Source: Bombus terrestris (lineage: Eukaryota > Arthropoda > Insecta > Hymenoptera > Apidae). From it: a DNA stretch of 64,000 nt. Both the position numbers and the translations under genes were made by a program. The notes under the pieces are model-generated. The model searched no databases. It had not been told where the DNA came from and worked only from the letters and a program-made list of their open reading frames with translations. Positions within the stretch are counted from its first letter, which is position 1; the number at the start of each line of letters is the position of its first letter. Where the stretch lies: NCBI RefSeq assembly GCF_910591885.1, contig NW_025963581.1:434001-498000 (forward strand), in the 5' to 3' direction. Of this stretch, positions 27,089-38,817 are shown in pieces.

Positions 27089-27107
27089 CAACGTGGAAAA
27101 CGTGGGA
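27089..27107 (+). repeat. 9-bp slipped unit (phase change 3)
   Basis: Third copy of the one-G deletion, 8,729 bp (872 full units plus one 9-bp unit) from the second, with CAACCTGGGA following at 27178. From here to the window end units start at positions ending in 8. Confidence 0.95.
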
Positions 27108-30100
27108 CACCGTTGGACACCGTGGGACACCGTTGGACACCGTTGGACATCGTTGGACACCGTGGGACAACGTGGGACAACCTGGGACAACGTGGGAAAA
27201 CATGGGACACCGTTGGACATCGTTGGACACCTTTGGACACCGTGGGACAACGTGGGACAACGTGGGACAACGTGGGACAACGTGGGACAACGTGGGACAT
27301 CGTGGGACAACGTGGGACAACGTGGGACAACGTGGGACAACGTGGGACACCGTTGGACATCGTTGGACACCGTGGGACAACGTGGGACAACGTGGGACAA
27401 CGTGGGACACCGTTGGACACCGTTGGACATCGTTGGACACCGTTGGACCCCGTGGGACAACGTGGGACAACGTGGGACAACGTGGGACAACGTGGGACAA
27501 CGTGGGACAACGTGGGACAACGTGGGACAACGTGGGACAACGTGGGACATCGTGGGACAACGTGGGACAACGTGGGACAACGTGGGACAACGTGGGACAC
27601 CGTTGGACAACGTGGGACACCGTTGGACATCGTTGGACACCGTGGGACAACGTGGGACATCGTGGGACAACGTGGGACACCGTTGGACACCGTTGGACAT
27701 CGTTGGACATCGTTGGACATCGTGGGACACCGTTGGACATCGTTGGACATCGTTGGACACCTTTGGACATCGTTGGACATCGTTGGACATCGTTGGACAC
27801 CGTTGGACACCGTTGGACACCGTTGGACACCGTTGGACATCGGTGGACATCGTGGGACACCGTTGGACACCGTTGGACATCGTTGGACACCGTTGGACAC
27901 CGTGGGACAACGTGGGACAACGTGGGACAACGTGGGACAACGTGGGACAACGTGGGACAACGTGGGACAACGTGGGAAAACATGGAACAACGTGGGACAA
28001 CGTGGGACAACGTGGGACAACGTGGGACAACGTGGGACACCGTTGGACACCGTTGGACATCGTTGGACACCGTTGGACACCGTGGGACAACGTGGGACAA
28101 CGTGGGACAACGTGGGACAACGTGGGACAACGTGGGACAACGTGGGACAACGTGGGACAACGTGGGACAACGTGGGACAACGTGGGACAACGTGGGACAA
28201 CGTGGGACAACGTGGGACAACGTGGGACAACGTGGGACACCGTTGGACATCGTTGGACACCGTGGGACAACGTGGGACAACGTGGGACACCGTTGGACAC
28301 CGTTGGACATCGTTGGACACCGTTGGACACCGTGGGACAACGTGGGACAACGTGGGACAACGTGGGACAACGTGGGACAACGTGGGACAACGTGGGACAA
28401 CGTGGGACAACGTGGGACAACGTGGGACAACGTGGGACACCGTTGGACACCGTTGGACACCGTTGGACATCGGTGGACATCGTGGGACACCGTTGGACAC
28501 CGTTGGACATCGTTGGACACCGTTGGACACCGTGGGACAACGTGGGACAACGTGGGACAACGTGGGACAACGTGGGACAACGTGGGACAACGTGGGACAA
28601 CGTGGGACACCGTTGAACACCGTGGGACACCGTTGGACAACGTGGGACAACGTGGGACAACGTGGGACAACGTGGGACACCGTTGGACACCGTGGGACAC
28701 CGTTGGACACCGTTGGACATCGTTGGACACCGTTGGACACCGTGGGACAACGTGGGACAACGTGGGACAACGTGGGACAACGTGGGACAACGTGGGACAA
28801 CGTGGGACAACGTGGGACAACGTGGGACAACGTGGGACAACGTGGGACAACGTGGGACAACGTGGGACAACGTGGGACACCGTTGGACATCGTTGGACAC
28901 CGTGGGACAACGTGGGACAACGTGGGACACCGTGGGACACCGTTGGACACCGTTGGACATCGTTGGACACCGTGGGACAACGTGAGACAACGTGGGACAC
29001 CGTTGGACACCGTGGGACAACGTGGGACAACGTGGGACAACGTGGGACAACGTGGGACAACGTGGGACAACGTAGGACAACGTGGGACAACGTGGGACAC
29101 CGTTGGACATCGTTGGACAACGTGGGACATCGTGGGACAACGTGGGACAACGTGGGACAACGTGGGACAACGTGGGACACCGTTGGACATCGTTGGACAC
29201 CGTGGGACAACGTGGGACAACGTGGGACACCGTTCGACACCGTTGGACATCGTTGGACACCGTTGGACACCGTGGGACAACGTGGGACAACGTGGGACAA
29301 CGTGGGACAACGTGGGACAACGTGGGACAACGTGGGACACCGTTGCACACCGTGGGACACCGTTGGACACCGTTGGACATCGTTGGACATCGTTGGACAT
29401 CGTGGGACACCGTTGGACACCGTTGGACATCGTTGGACACCGTTGGACACCGTGGGACAACGTGGGACAACGTGGGACAACGTGGGACACCGTTGGACAT
29501 CGTTGGACACCTTTGGACACCGTGGGACAACGTGGGACAACGTGGGACAACGTGGGACAACGTGGGACAACGTGGGACAACGTGGGACAACGTGGGACAG
29601 CGTGGGACAACGTGGGACATCGTTGGACACCGTTGGACACCGTGGGACAACGTGGGACAACGTGGGACAACGTGGGACAACGTGGGACAACGTGGGACAA
29701 CGTGGGACAACGTGGGACAACGTGGGACAACGTGGGACATCGTGGGACAACGTGGGACAACGTGGGACAACGTGGGACAACGTGGGACAACGTGGGACAA
29801 CGTGGGACAACGTGGGACAACGTGGGACAACGTGGGACAACGTGGGACAACGTGGGACAACGTGGGACAACGTGGGACAACGTGGGACAACGTGGGACAA
29901 CGTGGGACAACGTGGGACAACGTGGGACAACGTGGGACAACGTGGGACAACGTGGGACAACGTGGGACACCGTTGGACACCGTTGGACACCGTTGGACAT
30001 CGGTGGACATCGTGGGACACCGTTGGACACCGTTGGACACCGTTGGACATCGTTGGACACCGTTGGACACCGTGGGACAACGTGGGACAACGTGGGACAA

Positions 30101-32140
30101 CGTGGGACAACGTGGGACAACGTGGGACAACGTGGGACAACGTGGGACACCGTTGGACACCGTGGGACACCGTTGGACAACGTGGGACAACGTGGGACAA
30201 CGTGGGACAACGTGGGACAACGTGGGAAACCATGGAACAACGTGGGACAACGTGGGACACCGTTGGACAACGTTGGACACCGTGGGACAACGTGGGACAA
30301 CGTGGGACACCGTTGGACACCGTTGGACATCGTTGGACACCGTTGGACACCGTGGGACAACGTGGGACAACGTGGGACACCGTTGGACACCGTTGGACAT
30401 CGTTGGACACCGTTGGACACCGTGGGACAACGTGGGACAACGTGGGACAACGTGGGACAACGTGGGACAACGTGGGACAACGTGGGACAACGTGGGACAA
30501 CGTGGGACAACGTGGGACAACGTGGGACAACGTGGGACAACGTGGGACAACGTGGGACACCGTTGGACACCGTTGGACACCGTTGGACATCGGTGGACAT
30601 CGTGGGACACCGTTGGACACCGTTGGACACCGTTGGACATCGTTGGACACCGTTGGACACCGTGGGACAACGTGGGACAACGTGGGACAACGTGGGACAA
30701 CGTGGGACAACGTGGGACAACGTGGGACAACGTGGGACACCGTTGGACACCGTGGGACACCGTTGGACAACGTGGGACAACGTGGGACAACGTGGGACAA
30801 CGTGGGACAACGTGGGAAACCATGGAACAACGTGGGACAACGTGGGACACCGTTGGACAACGTTGGACACCGTGGGACAACGTGGGACAACGTGGGACAC
30901 CGTTGGACACCGTTGGACATCGTTGGACACCGTTGGACACCGTGGGACAACGTGGGACAACGTGGGACAACGTGGGACAACGTGGGACAACGTGGGACAA
31001 CGTGGGACAACGTGGGACACCGTTGGACACCGTGGGACACCGTTGGACACCGTTGGACATCGTTGGACATCGTTGGACATCGTTGGACACCGTTGGACAC
31101 CGTTGGACACCGTTGGACACCGTTGGACATCGGTGGACATCGTAGGACACCGTTGGACACCGTGGGACAACGTGGGACAACGTGGGACAACGTGGGACAA
31201 CGTGGGACAACGTGGGACAACGTGGGACAACGTGGGACAACGTGGGACAACGTGGGACAACGTGGGACAACGTGGGACAACGTGGGACAACGTGGGACAC
31301 CGTTGGACATCGTTGGACACCGTGGGACAACGTGGGACAACGTGGGACAACGTGGGACACCGTTGGACACCGTTGGACATCGTTGGACATCGTTGGACAT
31401 CGTGGGACACCGTTGGACATCGTTGGACATCGTTGGACACCGTTGGACATCGTTGGACATCGTTGGACATCGTTGGACACCGTTGGACACCGTTGGACAC
31501 CGTTGGACAACGTGGGACAACGTGGGACAACGTGGGACAACGTGGGACACCGTTGGACACCGTGGGACACCGTTGGACACCGTTGGACATCGTTGGACAC
31601 CGTGGGACAACGTGGGACAACGTGGGAAAACATGGAACAACGTGGGACAACGTGGGACAACGTGGGACAACGTGGGACACCGTTGGACATCGTTGGACAC
31701 CGTGGGACAACGTGGGACAACGTGGGACACCGTTGGACACCGTTGGACATCGTTGGACACCGTTGGACACCGTGGGACAACGTGGGACAGCGTGGGACAA
31801 CGTGGGACAACGTGGGACAACGTGGGACAACGTGGGACAACGTGGGACAACGTGGGACAACGTGGGACAATGTGGGACAACGTGGGACAACGTGGGACAA
31901 CGTGGGACACCGTTGGACACCGTTGGACACCGTGGGACAACGTGGGACAACGTGGGACACCGTGGGACACCGTGGGACACCGTTGGACATCGTTGGACAC
32001 CGTGGGACAACGTGAGACAACGTGGGACACCTTTGGACACCGTGGGACAACGTGGGACAACGTGGGACAACGTGGGACACCGTTGGACATCGTTGGACAA
32101 CGTGGGACATCGTTGGACACCGTGGGACAACGTGAGACAA
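27089..32140 (+). repeat. ~5.1 kb higher-order block, copy 2 (partner 1351-6460)
   Basis: Collinear with 1351-6460 through six rare markers, including the CATCGTAGGA (31138) and CAATGTGGGA (31868) that the 18.4 kb copy lacks. At the right end five units are missing relative to copy 1, removing its CAACGTAGGA. A private CACCGTTCGA lies at 29228. The left two thirds overlap superblock copy 2. Confidence 0.85.
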
Positions 32141-32449
32141 CGTGGGACACCGTTGGACACCGTGGGACAACGTGGGACAACGTGGGACAACGTGGGACAA
32201 CGTGGGACAACGTGGGACAACGTAGGACAACGTGGGACAACGTGGGACACCGTTGGACATCGTTGGACAACGTGGGACATCGTGGGACAACGTGGGACAA
32301 CGTGGGACAACGTGGGACAACGTGGGACACCGTTGGACATCGTTGGACACCGTGGGACAACGTGGGACAACGTGGGACACCGTTGGACACCGTTGGACAT
32401 CGTTGGACACCGTTGGACACCGTGGGACAACGTGGGACAACGTGGGACA

Positions 32450-35400
32450 ACGTGGGACAACGTGGGACAACGTGGGACACCGTTGCACACCGTGGGACAC
32501 CGTTGGACACCGTTGGACATCGTTGGACATCGTTGGACATCGTGGGACACCGTTGGACACCGTTGGACATCGTTGGACACCGTTGGACACCGTGGGACAA
32601 CGTGGGACAACGTGGGACAACGTGGGACACCGTTGGACATCGTTGGACACCTTTGGACACCGTGGGACAACGTGGGACAACGTGGGACAACGTGGGACAA
32701 CGTGGGACAACGTGGGACAACGTGGGACAACGTGGGACAGCGTGGGACAACGTGGGACATCGTTGGACACCGTTGGACACCGTGGGACAACGTGGGACAA
32801 CGTGGGACAACGTGGGACAACGTGGGACAACGTGGGACAACGTGGGACAACGTGGGACAACGTGGGACAACGTGGGACATCGTGGGACAACGTGGGACAA
32901 CGTGGGACAACGTGGGACAACGTGGGACAACGTGGGACAACGTGGGACAACGTGGGACAACGTGGGACAACGTGGGACAACGTGGGACAACGTGGGACAA
33001 CGTGGGACAACGTGGGACAACGTGGGACAACGTGGGACAACGTGGGACAACGTGGGACAACGTGGGACAACGTGGGACAACGTGGGACAACGTGGGACAA
33101 CGTGGGACAACGTGGGACAACGTGGGACACCGTTGGACACCGTTGGACACCGTTGGACATCGGTGGACATCGTGGGACACCGTTGGACACCGTTGGACAC
33201 CGTTGGACATCGTTGGACACCGTTGGACACCGTGGGACAACGTGGGACAACGTGGGACAACGTGGGACAACGTTGGACATCGTTGGACACCGTTGGACAC
33301 CGTGGGACAACGTGGGACAACGTGGGACACCGTTGGACACCGTGGGACACCGTTGGACACCGTTGGACATCGTTGGACACCGTGGGACAACGTGGGACAA
33401 CGTGGGAAAACATGGAACAACGTGGGACAACGTGGGACAACGTGGGACAACGTGGGACACCGTTGGACAACGTTGGACACCGTGGGACAACGTGGGACAA
33501 CGTGGGACACCGTTGGACACCGTTGGACATCGTTGGACACCGTTGGACACCGTGGGACAACGTGGGACAACGTGGGACAACGTGGGACAACGTGGGACAA
33601 CGTGGGACAACGTGGGACAACGTGGGACACCGTTGGACACCGTGGGACACCGTTGGACACCGTTGGACATCGTTGGACATCGTTGGACATCGTTGGACAC
33701 CGTTGGACACCGTTGGACACCGTTGGACACCGTTGGACATCGGTGGACATCGTGGGACACCGTTGGACACCGTGGGACAACGTGGGACAACGTGGGACAA
33801 CGTGGGACAACGTGGGACAACGTGGGACAACGTGGGACAACGTGGGACAACGTGGGACAACGTGGGACAACGTGGGACAACGTGGGACAACGTGGGACAA
33901 CGTGGGACAACGTGGGACACCGTTGGACATCGTTGGACACCGTGGGACAACGTGGGACAACGTGGGACAACGTGGGACACCGTTGGACACCGTTGGACAT
34001 CGTTGGACATCGTTGGACATCGTGGGACACCGTTGGACATCGTTGGACATCGTTGGACACCGTTGGACATCGTTGGACATCGTTGGACATCGTTGGACAC
34101 CGTTGGACACCGTTGGACACCGTTGGACAACGTGGGACAACGTGGGACAACGTGGGACAACGTGGGACACCGTTGGACACCGTGGGACACCGTTGGACAC
34201 CGTTGGACATCGTTGGACACCGTGGGACAACGTGGGACAACGTGGGAAAACATGGAACAACGTGGGACAACGTGGGACAACGTGGGACAACGTGGGACAC
34301 CGTTGGACATCGTTGGACACCGTGGGACAACGTGGGACAACGTGGGACACCGTTGGACACCGTTGGACATCGTTGGACACCGTTGGACACCGTGGGACAA
34401 CGTGGGACAGCGTGGGACAACGTGGGACAACGTGGGACAACGTGGGACAACGTGGGACAACGTGGGACAACGTGGGACAACGTGGGACAACGTGGGACAA
34501 CGTGGGACAACGTGGGACAACGTGGGACACCGTTGGACATCGTTGGACACCGTGGGACAACGTGGGACAACGTGGGACACCGTGGGACACCGTTGGACAC
34601 CGTTGGACATCGTTGGACACCGTGGTACAACGTGAAACAACGTGGGACACCTTTGGACACCGTGGGACAACGTGGGACAACGTGGGACAACGTGGGACAA
34701 CGTGGGACAACGTGGGACAACGTAGGACAACGTGGGACAACGTGGGACACCGTTGGACATCGTTGGACAACGTGGGACATCGTGGGACAACGTGGGACAA
34801 CGTGGGACAACGTGGGACAACGTGGGACACCGTTGGACATCGTTGGACACCGTGGGACAACGTGGGACAACGTGGGACACCGTTGGACACCGTTGGACAT
34901 CGTTGGACACCGTTGGACACCGTGGGACAACGTGGGACAACGTGGGACAACGTGGGACAACGTGGGACAACGTGGGACAACGTGGGACAACGTGGGACAC
35001 CGTTGCACACCGTGGGACACCGTTGGACACCGTTGGACATCGTTTGACATCGTTGGACATCGTGGGACACCGTTGGACACCGTTGGACATCGTTGGACAC
35101 CGTTGGACACCGTGGGACAACGTGGGACAACGTGGGACAACGTGGGACACCGTTGGACATCGTTGGACACCTTTGGACACCGTGGGACAACGTGGGACAA
35201 CGTGGGACAACGTGGGACAACGTGGGACAACGTGGGACAACGTGGGACAACGTGGGACAACGTGGGACAACGTGGGACATCGTTGGACACCGTTGGACAT
35301 CGTTGGACAACGTGGGACATCGTGGGACAACGTGGGACAACGTGGGACAACGTGGGACAACGTGGGACACCGTTGGACATCGTTGGACACCGTGGGACAA

Positions 35401-35580
35401 CGTGGGACAACGTGGGACACCGTTGGACACCGTTGGACATCGTTGGACACCGTTGGACACCGTGGGACAACGTGGGACAACGTGGGACAACGTGGGACAA
35501 CGTGGGACAACGTGGGACAACGTGGGACAACGTGGGACAACGTGGGACAACGTGGGACAACGTGGGACAACGTGGGACAA
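32450..35580 (+). repeat. ~3.1 kb segment duplicated from 8660-11790 at a constant offset
   Basis: Every marker checked sits exactly 23,788 bp downstream of its partner: CACCGTTGCA (8690 to 32478; 11210 to 34998), AAACATGGAA (9620 to 33408; 10460 to 34248), CAACGTGAGA (10840 to 34628), CAACGTAGGA (10930 to 34718) and CATCGTGGGA (11520 to 35308). No unit was gained or lost over 3 kb. Differences seen are single bases: CACCGTGGTA at 34618, a G to A in the terminal marker at 34628 (CAACGTGAAA), and CATCGTTTGA at 35038. Confidence 0.85.
33408..34635 (+). repeat. 1,228-bp module with paired AAACATGGAA markers
   Basis: Markers at 33408 and 34248. The terminal unit is CAACGTGAAA, not CAACGTGAGA, and is preceded by CACCGTGGTA (34618), the founder-type change of the 34.6-42.7 kb region. 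Confidence 0.88.
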
Positions 35581-38500
35581 CGTGGGACAACGTGGGACAA
35601 CGTGGGACACCGTTGGACACCGTTGGACACCGTTGGACATCGGTGGACATCGTGGGACACCGTTGGACACCGTTGGACACCGTTGGACATCGTTGGACAC
35701 CGTTGGACACCGTGGGACAACGTGGGACAACGTGGGACAACGTGGGACAACGTTGGACATCGTTGGACACCGTTGGACACCGTGGGACAACGTGGGACAA
35801 CGTGGGACACCGTTGGACACCGTGGGACACCGTTGGACACCGTTGGACATCGTTGGACACCGTGGGACAACGTGGGACAACGTGGGAAAACATGGAACAA
35901 CGTGGGACAACGTGGGACAACGTGGGACAACGTGGGACACCGTTGGACAACGTTGGACACCGTGGGACAACGTGGGACAACGTGGGACACCGTTGGACAC
36001 CGTTGGACATCGTTGGACACCGTTGGACACCGTGGGACAACGTGGGACAACGTGGGACAACGTGGGACAACGTGGGACAACGTGGGACAACGTGGGACAA
36101 CGTGGGACACCGTTGGACACCGTGGGACACCGTTGGACACCGTTGGACATCGTTGGACATCGTTGGACATCGTTGGACACCGTTGGACACCGTTGGACAC
36201 CGTTGGACACCGTTGGACATCGGTGGACATCGTGGGACACCGTTGGACACCGTGGGACAACGTGGGACAACGTGGGACAACGTGGGACAACGTGGGACAA
36301 CGTGGGACAACGTGGGACAACGTGGGACAACGTGGGACAACGTGGGACAACGTGGGACAACGTGGGACAACGTGGGACAACGTGGGACACCGTTGGACAT
36401 CGTTGGACACCGTGGGACAACGTGGGACAACGTGGGACAACGTGGGACACCGTTGGACACCGTTGGACATCGTTGGACATCGTTGGACATCGTGGGACAC
36501 CGTTGGACATCGTTGGACATCGTTGGACACCGTTGGACATCGTTGGACATCGTTGGACATCGTTGGACACCGTTGGACACCGTTGGACACCGTTGGACAA
36601 CGTGGGACAACGTGGGACAACGTGGGACAACGTGGGACACCGTTGGACACCGTGGGACACCGTTGGACACCGTTGGACATCGTTGGACACCGTGGGACAA
36701 CGTGGGACAACGTGGGAAAACATGGAACAACGTGGGACAACGTGGGACAACGTGGGACAACGTGGGACACCGTTGGACATCGTTGGACACCGTGGGACAA
36801 CGTGGGACAACGTGGGACACCGTTGGACACCGTTGGACATCGTTGGACACCGTTGGACACCGTGGGACAACGTGGGACAGCGTGGGACAACGTGGGACAA
36901 CGTGGGACAACGTGGGACAACGTGGGACAACGTGGGACAACGTGGGACAACGTGGGACAACGTGGGACAACGTGGGACAACGTGGGACAACGTGGGACAC
37001 CGTTGGACATCGTTGGACACCGTGGGACAACGTGGGACAACGTGGGACACCGTGGGACACCGTTGGACACCGTTGGACATCGTTGGACACCGTGGTACAA
37101 CGTGAGACAACGTGGGACACCTTTGGACACCGTGGGACAACGTGGGACAACGTGGGACAACGTGGGACAACGTGGGACAACGTGGGACAACGTAGGACAA
37201 CGTGGGACAACGTGGGACACCGTTGGACATCGTTGGACAACGTGGGACATCGTGGGACAACGTGGGACAACGTGGGACAACGTGGGACAACGTGGGACAC
37301 CGTTGGACATCGTTGGACACCGTGGGACAACGTGGGACAACGTGGGACACCGTTGGACACCGTTGGACATCGTTGGACACCGTTGGACACCGTGGGACAA
37401 CGTGGGACAACGTGGGACAACGTGGGACAACGTGGGACAACGTGGGACAACGTGGGACAACGTGGGACACCGTTGCACACCGTGGGACACCGTTGGACAC
37501 CGTTGGACATCGTTGGACATCGTTGGACATCGTGGGACACCGTTGGACACCGTTGGACATCGTTGGACACCGTTGGACACCGTGGGACAACGTGGGACAA
37601 CGTGGGACAACGTGGGACACCGTTGGACATCGTTGGACACCTTTGGACACCGTGGGACAACGTGGGACAACGTGGGACAACGTGGGACAACGTGGGACAA
37701 CGTGGGACAACGTGGGACAACGTGGGACAACGTGGGACAACGTGGGACAACGTGGGACAACGTGGGACATCGTTGGACACCGTTGGACATCGTTGGACAA
37801 CGTGGGACATCGTGGGACAACGTGGGACAACGTGGGACAACGTGGGACAACGTGGGACACCGTTGGACATCGTTGGACACCGTGGGACAACGTGGGACAA
37901 CGTGGGACACCGTTGGACACCGTTGGACATCGTTGGACACCGTTGGACACCGTGGGACAACGTGGGACAACGTGGGACAACGTGGGACAACGTGGGACAA
38001 CGTGGGACAACGTGGGACAACGTGGGACAACGTGGGACAACGTGGGACAACGTGGGACAACGTGGGACAACGTGGGACAACGTGGGAAACCATGGAACAA
38101 CGTGGGACAACGTGGGACACCGTTGGACATCGTTGGACACCGTGGGACATCGGTGGACATCGTGGGACACCGTTGGACACCGTTGGACATCGTTGGACAC
38201 CGTTGGACACCGTGGGCCAACGTGGGACAACGTGGGACAACGTGGGACAACGTGGGACAACGTGGGACAACGTGGGACAACGTGGGACAACGTGGGACAA
38301 CGTAGGACAACGTGGGACAACGTGGGACAACGTGGGACAACGTGGGACAACGTGGGACAACGTGGGACAAGGTGGGACAACGTGGGACAACGTGGGACAA
38401 CGTGGGACAACGTGGGACAACGTGGGACAACGTGGGACACCGTTGGACATCGTTGGACACCGTGGGACAACGTGGGACAACGTGGGACACCGTGGGACAC

Positions 38501-38817
38501 CGTTGGACACCGTTGGACATCGTTGGACACCGTGGGACAACGTGAGACAACGTGGGACACCGTTGGACACCGTGGGACAACGTGGGACAACGTGGGACAA
38601 CGTGGGACAACGTGGGACAACGTGGGACAACGTAGGACAACGTGGGACAACGTGGGACACCGTTGGACATCGTTGGACAACGTGGGACATCGTGGGACAA
38701 CGTGGGACAACGTGGGACAACGTGGGACACCGTTGGACATCGTTGGACACCGTGGGACAACGTGGGACAACGTGGGACACCGTGGGACACCGTTGGACAC
38801 CGTTGGACATCGTTGGA
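34618..38817 (+). repeat. 4.2 kb tandem duplication, copy 1
   Basis: Bounded by CACCGTGGTA at 34618 and 38818, with another at 37088. It consists of a 2,470-bp and a 1,730-bp sub-block. The partner begins at 38818: CAACGTAGGA 34718 to 38918 and AAACATGGAA 35888 to 40088 (offset 4,200), AAACATGGAA 36718 to 40928 and CACCGTGGTA 37088 to 41298 (offset 4,210), and CAACGTAGGA 38298 to 42298 and 38628 to 42628 (offset 4,000). A private CATCGTTTGA is at 35038. Confidence 0.88.
35888..37105 (+). repeat. 1,218-bp module (one unit short) with paired AAACATGGAA markers
   Basis: Markers at 35888 and 36718 are 830 bp apart instead of 840, a one-unit deletion. CACCGTGGTA lies at 37088 and CAACGTGAGA ends the module. 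Confidence 0.88.

Larger units (their letters stand above)
22219..30000 (+). repeat. ~7.8 kb superblock, copy 2 (partner 12580-21300)
   Basis: Starts at CAACGTTGGA, like copy 1. It is about 0.9 kb shorter than copy 1 through whole-unit losses. Private changes include CATCGGGGGA (22689), CATTGTTGGA (25009), CAACTTGGGA (25159), CACCGGTGGA (25259) and CACAGTGGGA (25979), more than are seen in copy 1. Confidence 0.82.

Noticed and set aside
1351..27107. Three one-base phase shifts as sequencing errors
   Set aside because: All three have the same altered unit and the same rare downstream neighbours, and they are inherited within larger duplicated blocks. Independent errors would not share context.
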